Positions 59,162 through 64,000 of a stretch of DNA of 64,000 nucleotides are shown one piece after another. The stretch is from an uncultured Paracoccaceae bacterium. Lineage in GTDB: Bacteria > Pseudomonadota > Alphaproteobacteria > Rhodobacterales > Rhodobacteraceae. The position numbers and the translations under genes were made by a program. The stretch covers positions 310,001-374,000 of the forward strand of contig CANNCO010000002.1 in assembly GCA_947503175.1 (NCBI GenBank), in the 5' to 3' direction. The notes beneath the pieces were generated by a model that was not told the DNA's origin, made no database searches, and was given only the letters and a program-made list of their open reading frames with translations. The first letter of the stretch is position 1, and every line of letters begins with the position of its first letter.

Positions 59162-59188
59162 TTAGCACTCGCGTCAGATGAGTGCTAA
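59162..59188. promoter_or_regulatory. CIRCE element (HrcA operator)
   Basis: TTAGCACTC-N9-GAGTGCTAA is the exact CIRCE consensus. It lies 34 bases before the groES start and just downstream of the -10 box. HrcA binding here represses groESL until heat or misfolded proteins titrate GroEL. Confidence 0.97.
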
Positions 59189-59195
59189 CGGGCGG

Positions 59196-59224
59196 GAAAT
59201 AGGAAAGTCACGCCGGTGAGTCAA
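59196..59224 (-). promoter_or_regulatory. groESL sigma-70-type promoter
   Basis: Minus-strand TTGACT (59224-59219), a 17-base spacer, and TATTTC (59201-59196) match a housekeeping promoter. The CIRCE element starts 7 bases after the -10 box, at the expected transcription start. Confidence 0.8.
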
Positions 59225-59329
59225 CAGGTTCAGGGGGAAAAATTCGCCCCGGGATCGAAAGCGTAGACGGGTCCGGTACGGCGTAGGGAGTTTTTAATAT
59301 GCCAGCCCTAAACATTCTGGTTCAACGTC

Positions 59330-60802
59330 ATGGAAAATGTGCGGGCCATGCCCAAGATCTCCGAACCCGATTTCTATGAACGCATGGTCGCCCGTCATTC
59401 CGGCGACAGTATCGTGGTAACCGGTCCCGACGGGCTGACGGAATGGGTAAACGACGCCTTTATCCGAATGTCGGGCTATGAGATGGACGAACTGATCGGT
59501 GTAAAGCCGGGGGTACTGCTGCAAGGCCCCGAAACCGACCCGGCCACGGTGCGCGCGATATCGGAGGCCCTGCACGACCGGCGCCCGATCCGCACCGAGA
59601 TTCTGAATTATGACAAGTCCCGCAGATCCTATTGGCTCGAAATCCTGATCACGCCGATCTTCGACGAGGACGGCAGGCATACGCATTTCATGTCTATCGA
59701 GCGCGACATCACCGAGCGCAAGAACCTCGAAGCGGCAAGCAACGCAGTTCTGACCCGCGAAAAGCACCGCGAGGCCGAGCGGGTGCTTGTGGGCCAGATC
59801 AGCGAATGGCTCTATTCGGCGAAATCGCTCGATGAGCTTCTGAAGGTCGTCCAGCGGGGTATGGAAACCCTGATCCCCGAGGCCGAAGGGGCGCTCTATA
59901 TCTACGCAAGTTCGCGCGACACGCTGGATGAAGTCGCGACATGGGGTGACGCCGATGTGCCCAACCGGGTGAAACCGGATCAGTGCTGGGCGCTTCGGCG
60001 GGGGCGCGCATATTCCTTCGGAACCCGCCCGATCGAGTTCACCTGCGAACACATCCCGACCGAGGATTACCCCTATTTCTGCCTGCCGATCGTTGCCCAT
60101 GGCGAAACCATCGGGCTTCTCCATATCAAGTTCACAAGCCTCGATATGACCGCCGATCGCCGCGCGAAGATCGAGACCTTCATCCATCAGCGGTGGCAAC
60201 TTGCACTGCTTTGCGCCGAGCAGATCAGCCTTGCGGTGGCGAATGTCCAGTTGCGCCAGGAACTGATCGACCAGTCCGTGCGCGATCCCCTGACCGGTCT
60301 CTGGAACCGCCGCTGGCTCGTGGACACGATGTACAAGGTGCAGAACCGCGCCCGTCAAAGCGGCTTGCCCTATTCCCTGATCTCGCTCGATGTGGACCGC
60401 TTCAAACAGTTCAACGATCACTACGGTCACGATGCGGGCGACACCGTGCTGCGCGAGACCGCCAAGGTGATCGAGGATATTGCGGGTGCGCGCGGCCATG
60501 TCTGCCGTATCGGCGGCGAAGAGTTCGTCGTGCTCTGCCCCGATATCGATCACGATCCGGCCTGCCTGCTGGCCGACGAGGTTCGCGCGAACCTCGCCAC
60601 GCGCGAGGTGACCTATGCCGGCGACCGCCTTCCCGCGATCACCGTGTCCTGCGGCGTCGCCACATACCCCGACGACGGGGCCACGGTTGTCGACCTGATG
60701 CGCGTCGCCGACCTCGCCCTCTACGCGGCGAAAGGATCCGGGCGCGACTGCGTCCTGTCCTGCCGCGAAATCCCGCCCCCCAAGCGCGGCAAGGCAAGCT
60801 GA
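59330..60802 (+). CDS. PAS-GAF-GGDEF diguanylate cyclase
   Basis: A 490-residue signalling protein. A PAS domain (about 15-135; GLTEWVNDAFIRMSGYEMDELIGVKPGVLLQGPETD) and a PAC-like MSIERDITERK are followed by a GAF domain (about 150-305) and a GGDEF domain (about 320-480). The active-site loop is G395-G-E-E-F399, so c-di-GMP synthesis is expected. The RxxD inhibitory site before it is missing. The PAS loop resembles LOV domains but lacks the flavin-binding cysteine. No membrane segment is seen. A start at 59348 is also possible. Confidence 0.93.
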   Translation: MENVRAMPKISEPDFYERMVARHSGDSIVVTGPDGLTEWVNDAFIRMSGYEMDELIGVKPGVLLQGPETDPATVRAISEALHDRRPIRTEILNYDKSRRSYWLEILITPIFDEDGRHTHFMSIERDITERKNLEAASNAVLTREKHREAERVLVGQISEWLYSAKSLDELLKVVQRGMETLIPEAEGALYIYASSRDTLDEVATWGDADVPNRVKPDQCWALRRGRAYSFGTRPIEFTCEHIPTEDYPYFCLPIVAHGETIGLLHIKFTSLDMTADRRAKIETFIHQRWQLALLCAEQISLAVANVQLRQELIDQSVRDPLTGLWNRRWLVDTMYKVQNRARQSGLPYSLISLDVDRFKQFNDHYGHDAGDTVLRETAKVIEDIAGARGHVCRIGGEEFVVLCPDIDHDPACLLADEVRANLATREVTYAGDRLPAITVSCGVATYPDDGATVVDLMRVADLALYAAKGSGRDCVLSCREIPPPKRGKAS

Positions 60803-61361
60803 CCGGGTCACGCACGGTAAATATGTGACAGATTGCGCGCCGGTGGCCAAAAAACGGTGGCCAAGCACCGCGCACACGCCTATGACACCCGCATCGCACG
60901 TCAACTGCGAGGAGAACAGACATGTATCGACCACTCAGGACCCGCGCATAAACCAGCGCCCCGCCGATCCCACCCGGATCGGGAACGATATGTTCTTCCC
61001 TACAGTCTGCGAGACCTCCAATGTTACGCCTGCCATTCAATGCACCCCTCTGGGTGCTCGCCGTCTTTCGGCCGCACCACGGTTCCGACGTCAAATCCTC
61101 TGCGCCGCCCGTGTCAGAACCTTTTGTCGAGCATGATCCGCGAAAGTTGATCCACGACCCGGCCCGCAACGTCACGCCGGTCCACCTGCTCGCCGCCGGT
61201 GGCCGCGGAGAGGTCTTCCGCATCCGGCGCTGATGCCGCCCGATGCAACCTGCACCCGTCCGGTTCCGCACCGGACGGGGCCGAATGACCGCACCCCCTT
61301 AACAACCCTGCGCGCCGCTCCTATAAGGCGCGCAACTTCAAAAATCGCGGAAACCTCTCCA
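60803..61361 (+). other. 559-base region with two short in-frame coding stretches
   Basis: A strong GAGGAGA site at 60909-60915 stands 6 bases before an ATG (60922) that encodes only MYRPLRTRA and a TAA. After the TAA the same frame stays open to 61233, including an ATG at 61021 that would give 70 residues (MLRLPFNAPLWVLAVF and onward). This could be a 103-codon gene with one stop, a leader peptide, or chance. The direct repeat CGGTGGCCAAAAAACGGTGGCCA lies near 60841-60863 (shown in two 10-base units: CGGTGGCCA twice). Confidence 0.3.
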
Positions 61362-62273
61362 ATGACCACCCTCGTCTTCGGCCACAAATCCCCCGACACG
61401 GACTCCACCGGATCGCCCATCATCTGGGCCTGGTATCTGAACGAAACCGGCGGCGATGCCGAAGCCGTCCTGTTGGGCGAACCCAATACCGAGGCCGCGT
61501 GGCTTCTGTCTCGCTGGGATCTGCCGAAACCCCGGATCATCTCGGATGTGGACGAAGGCCAACCGGTCGTCATCGTCGACACCAACAACCCCGCCGAACT
61601 GCCCGCGGGCATCAACAGCGCCGACATCCGGACGATCATCGACCACCACAAACTGGTGGGCGGGCTCGAAACCAAGGGACCGATCGACATCACCATCCGT
61701 CCGCTGGCCTGCACCGCCACCATCCTGCACGACCTGATGGATGGCGCGGATATGCCCGACTGGGTCAAAGGCACGATGCTGACCTGCATCCTGTCGGACA
61801 CGCTGGAATTCCGCTCGCCCACGACAACGCCCCATGACCGCGCCGTTGCCGAAAAACTGGCTGGCGACCTGGGCATCGCCATCCCCGATTACGCGGCCGA
61901 GATGTTTGCCGCGAAATCCGACGTCTCTGCCTTTTCCGAGGCTGAACTTCTGCGCATGGACTCCAAGGAATACGAGGTCGGCGGCAAACAGTTCCGCGTG
62001 TCGGTTCTGGAAACCACCGCCCCCGGCGCGGTTCTGTCGCGCAAGGACGCGCTGATGGGCGCCATGGGTCCGGTCGCCGACGAAGACGGCGCCGATCAGG
62101 TCCTTCTCTTCGTCGTCGACATCCTGAACGAAGAGGCGACCCTTCTGGTCCCGAACGATCTGGTGAAATCCGTGGCCGAGAAAAGCTTTGGCGCGACCGT
62201 CTCGGGCGATACCGTGGTTCTGCCCGGGATCATGAGCCGCAAGAAACAGATCATTCCGAACCTCGCCGTCTGA
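61362..62273 (+). CDS. ppaC: Manganese-dependent inorganic pyrophosphatase (family II)
   Basis: A 303-residue DHH-family pyrophosphatase that hydrolyses PPi to drive biosynthetic reactions. Metal ligands are in GHKSPDTDS (H8, D12, D14), VDTNNP and the DHHK motif. The C-terminal DHHA2 domain carries the substrate-binding MSRKKQIIP. ATG at 61362 gives the canonical MTTLVFGHKSPDTD; a longer frame has no support. There is no CBS domain, so it is the short unregulated type. Confidence 0.97.
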   Translation: MTTLVFGHKSPDTDSTGSPIIWAWYLNETGGDAEAVLLGEPNTEAAWLLSRWDLPKPRIISDVDEGQPVVIVDTNNPAELPAGINSADIRTIIDHHKLVGGLETKGPIDITIRPLACTATILHDLMDGADMPDWVKGTMLTCILSDTLEFRSPTTTPHDRAVAEKLAGDLGIAIPDYAAEMFAAKSDVSAFSEAELLRMDSKEYEVGGKQFRVSVLETTAPGAVLSRKDALMGAMGPVADEDGADQVLLFVVDILNEEATLLVPNDLVKSVAEKSFGATVSGDTVVLPGIMSRKKQIIPNLAV

Positions 62274-62312
62274 TCTTCAGCCCCGCTCCCGGGTTCCGCT
62301 CTTCCGCAAATC

Positions 62313-62356
62313 ATGCGCATGGTATGCGCATAGTTTGCGCATGGTTTCCGCATAGC
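62313..62356. repeat. Four 11-bp tandem repeats upstream of the HAD gene
   Basis: ATGCGCATGGT, ATGCGCATAGT, TTGCGCATGGT and TTCCGCATAGC follow directly after one another. Each holds the palindromic TGCGCA core or a variant of it. They end 16 bases before the HAD-hydrolase start. They could be regulator sites or a slippage-generated array. Confidence 0.7.
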
Positions 62357-62372
62357 CCGAAAAGGCCGCTTG

Positions 62373-63245
62373 ATGACCCAGATCGTCTCTTCGCTCACCG
62401 ACATCTCAGACCGCTATGACGCCTTGTTTTGCGACCTCTGGGGCTGCCTCCACGACGGCATCCGGCCCTTCCCCGAGGCCGTCGCGGCACTCCGCGCCTT
62501 CCGTGAAAAGGGGGGCAAGGTCGTCCTCCTCACCAACGCCCCCCGTCCCCGCCACAGCGTCGAAACCCAGATCACCGACATGGGCGTGCCGCGTGATTGC
62601 TGGGACACGATCGCCACGTCGGGCGACAGCGCGCGGCTTGCAATGTTTCAGGGGATCGTCGGCACAAAGGTCTACTTCATTGGCGAAGACCGCGATATCG
62701 GCTTTTTCGAACCGATCCACCTGCTTGAGAATTGCCCTGAAATTCAAAAGGTTCCGCTGATGCAGGCAGAGGGTATCGTCTGCACCGGTCCGTTCGACGC
62801 CAAGGCCGATCCTGACGTGATGCGTTCCGATTTCCTTTTGGCCAAGACCCGGGGGCTAAAGCTTCTTTGCGCCAATCCCGATATCGTCGTGGACCGCGGC
62901 GAGACGCGCGAATGGTGTGCGGGCGCGCTGGCCAAGCTTTATACCGAGATGGGGGGCGAAAGCCTCTATTTCGGCAAACCCCATCCCCCGGTCTACGACC
63001 TCGCGCGCCGGCGGCTCGCCGAGTTAGGAACCGATATACCCGATGGCCGTATTCTTGCGGTCGGCGACGGCATCCTGACCGACATCAAGGGCGCTTTGGG
63101 CGAAGACATCGATTCCCTCTTCATCACCGGCGGCCTCGCAGCGGCGGAAACAAAAACTGCGCACGATCCGGATCCCGATGCTCTAAGCGATTATGTTAAA
63201 AAGGAAATGATCGAACCAACCTATGCGATAGGGAAGCTGCGCTGA
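62373..63245 (+). CDS. TIGR01459 family HAD-type hydrolase
   Basis: A 290-residue HAD phosphatase of the NagD-like (class IIA) group. Motif I is LFCDLWGCLHDG, motif II VVLLTNAPRP, and the late motifs are YFGKPHPPVYDLA and ILAVGDGILTDIKGALGEDID. Members hydrolyse phosphoesters; the alphaproteobacterial TIGR01459 family has no firm substrate. ATG at 62373 is taken rather than the TTG codon just upstream. Confidence 0.93.
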   Translation: MTQIVSSLTDISDRYDALFCDLWGCLHDGIRPFPEAVAALRAFREKGGKVVLLTNAPRPRHSVETQITDMGVPRDCWDTIATSGDSARLAMFQGIVGTKVYFIGEDRDIGFFEPIHLLENCPEIQKVPLMQAEGIVCTGPFDAKADPDVMRSDFLLAKTRGLKLLCANPDIVVDRGETREWCAGALAKLYTEMGGESLYFGKPHPPVYDLARRRLAELGTDIPDGRILAVGDGILTDIKGALGEDIDSLFITGGLAAAETKTAHDPDPDALSDYVKKEMIEPTYAIGKLR

Positions 63246-63337
63246 CCTAGAATTCGCTGGACTTTCTGCGCCCGCGAAGTAATAAAGTTACAAATTCATG
63301 GCCATCAGGCTCTGATTATTGCGAAGCGGAGTGAAAG

Positions 63338-63781
63338 ATGTTGGACAACATGCCACGCGGCACCATCGTCATCGAAGACCTGGAGATCGGGATGACCCGC
63401 GATCTTCTCAAAGAGGTCACCGACCGCGATATCGAACTTTTTGCCGAGGTCTCGACCGACCGGAACCCGGTCCATCTCGACGACGCCTATGCGATGGACA
63501 CGATCTTTGGCGGTCGCATCGCTCACGGAATGTTAACCGCTGGCCTGATCTCTGCGGTCATCGGCGAACAGCTCCCCGGCCACGGCACCGTCTATATGGG
63601 CCAAAGCCTGAAATTCCTGGCCCCCGTCCGCCCCGGCGACATGGTGCGCGCGGTCGTCACGGTCACCGACATAGACTATGCCAAGCGCCGCGTGACGCTC
63701 GCCACCCATTGCGAGGTGGACGGCAAGCCGGTGCTGAAAGGTGAAGCAACCGTTCTTGCACCGTCCGGCAAGTTCGACTGA
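63338..63781 (+). CDS. MaoC family (R)-specific enoyl-CoA hydratase-like protein
   Basis: A 147-residue hot-dog fold hydratase. The hydratase-2 motif is EVSTDRNPVHLDDAYA, with the catalytic Asp and His, and GGRIAHGMLTAGLISAVIG follows. It is the short PhaJ-like type that hydrates trans-2-enoyl-CoA to (R)-3-hydroxyacyl-CoA, linking beta-oxidation with polyhydroxyalkanoate synthesis; the actual chain length is unknown. Confidence 0.93.
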   Translation: MLDNMPRGTIVIEDLEIGMTRDLLKEVTDRDIELFAEVSTDRNPVHLDDAYAMDTIFGGRIAHGMLTAGLISAVIGEQLPGHGTVYMGQSLKFLAPVRPGDMVRAVVTVTDIDYAKRRVTLATHCEVDGKPVLKGEATVLAPSGKFD

Positions 63782-63818
63782 TCTTGCACCCCCGCGCGGC
63801 CCCCGGTATCGGGGTGAA

Positions 63819-64000
63819 ATGCGGATCATCCGGGATCATCAATTCGTCGCCGCCAAAGATCGCGGCGCGTCTGCCGCCATCGGCAATTTCGACGGAATCC
63901 ATCTGGGCCACCAGACGGTCATCTCGCTTGCGGCAAAACACGCCGCACGGCTGAAATGCCCGACCGGCGTCGTAACCTTCGAACCGCATCCGCGCGAGTT
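63819..64000 (+). CDS. ribF: Bifunctional riboflavin kinase/FAD synthetase (3' partial)
   Basis: Sixty codons from ATG 63819 give MRIIRDHQFVAAKDRGASAA followed by IGNFDGIHLGHQTVI and VVTFEPHPRE. The GNFDGxHxGH nucleotidyltransferase motif and TFEPHP segment are diagnostic for RibF, which makes FMN and FAD. The gene runs past the window edge. It starts 37 bases after the MaoC stop. Confidence 0.95.
   Translation, partial: MRIIRDHQFVAAKDRGASAAIGNFDGIHLGHQTVISLAAKHAARLKCPTGVVTFEPHPRE

Noticed and set aside
59299-59379. 27-codon frame with GGGAG site upstream of the diguanylate cyclase
   Set aside because: It overlaps the cyclase start in another frame and has no recognisable product; probably chance, though a leader role cannot be excluded.
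59294-60934. Long 546-codon minus-strand frame opposite the cyclase gene
   Set aside because: It is a GC-rich antisense shadow; the + strand product has full PAS, GAF and GGDEF motifs.
63795-63815. Possible terminator between MaoC and ribF (CCCCGGTATCGGGG)
   Set aside because: The stem is short and no T-run follows; it is not convincing.

Overview
The window comes from a GC-rich alphaproteobacterium, most likely a Rhodobacteraceae/Roseobacter-lineage species. The evidence is a fused TAXI-type TRAP permease, a groESL operon behind a CIRCE element, an Iron-Rhodo-box-like TGA-N9-TCA site, a DUF2852 protein, dense ATGA-overlapping operons, and a core segment (groESL, ppaC, TIGR01459 HAD hydrolase, MaoC, ribF) typical of that family. 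No rRNA, tRNA, CRISPR array or complete mobile element was seen.

Layout. (1) 1-5.3 kb, + strand: TAXI-TRAP transporter, universal stress protein and class III aminotransferase. (2) 5.4-10.5 kb: a NitT/TauT-type ABC importer operon headed by a fumarylacetoacetate hydrolase-family gene, with a divergent GntR regulator. (3) 10.6-23.3 kb: MarR, FKBP, then catabolic genes: haloacid dehalogenase, hydrolase and PLP dehydratase; next enol-lactonase, BKACE, carboxymuconate cycloisomerase, MFS carrier and alcohol dehydrogenase; then a mandelate racemase-family enzyme, LysE exporter and bactofilin. (4) 23.4-33.4 kb: a decayed accessory region with truncated and frameshifted genes (GST, IclR-SMP30 fusion, AraC, methyltransferase) between intact small enzymes. 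(5) 33.5-45.7 kb: a dense set of small detoxification and stress proteins (SRPBCC, VOC, GST, GFA, DUF899, DHFR-like, YCII) arranged around ArsR, HxlR and two TetR regulators, each with a visible operator-like palindrome. (6) 45.8-56.0 kb, - strand: an iron-uptake operon behind the Iron-Rhodo-box, in the order ABC exporter-type protein, FecE-type ATPase, two FecCD permeases, five different periplasmic binding proteins and a truncated fhuF. (7) 56.2-64 kb: an IS1182-type transposase scrap and an XRE regulator, then core genes groEL/groES, a PAS-GAF-GGDEF protein, family II pyrophosphatase, HAD hydrolase, MaoC and ribF.

How the genes fit together. The iron operon stands out: one permease/ATPase pump appears to be served by five dissimilar binding proteins, so it may accept several ligands. 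Three of the binding proteins share an N-terminal cysteine pair, and a 38-bp intercistronic repeat recurs inside the array. The catabolic block suggests a beta-ketoadipate branch in which a BKACE enzyme could replace the usual CoA-transferase/thiolase end steps. The 23-56 kb segment looks like a mosaic island that gained many single-gene functions and is now losing some of them.

Limits: all function calls come from reading motifs and family resemblance in the translated sequence, without database searches. Some frameshifts could be sequencing errors.
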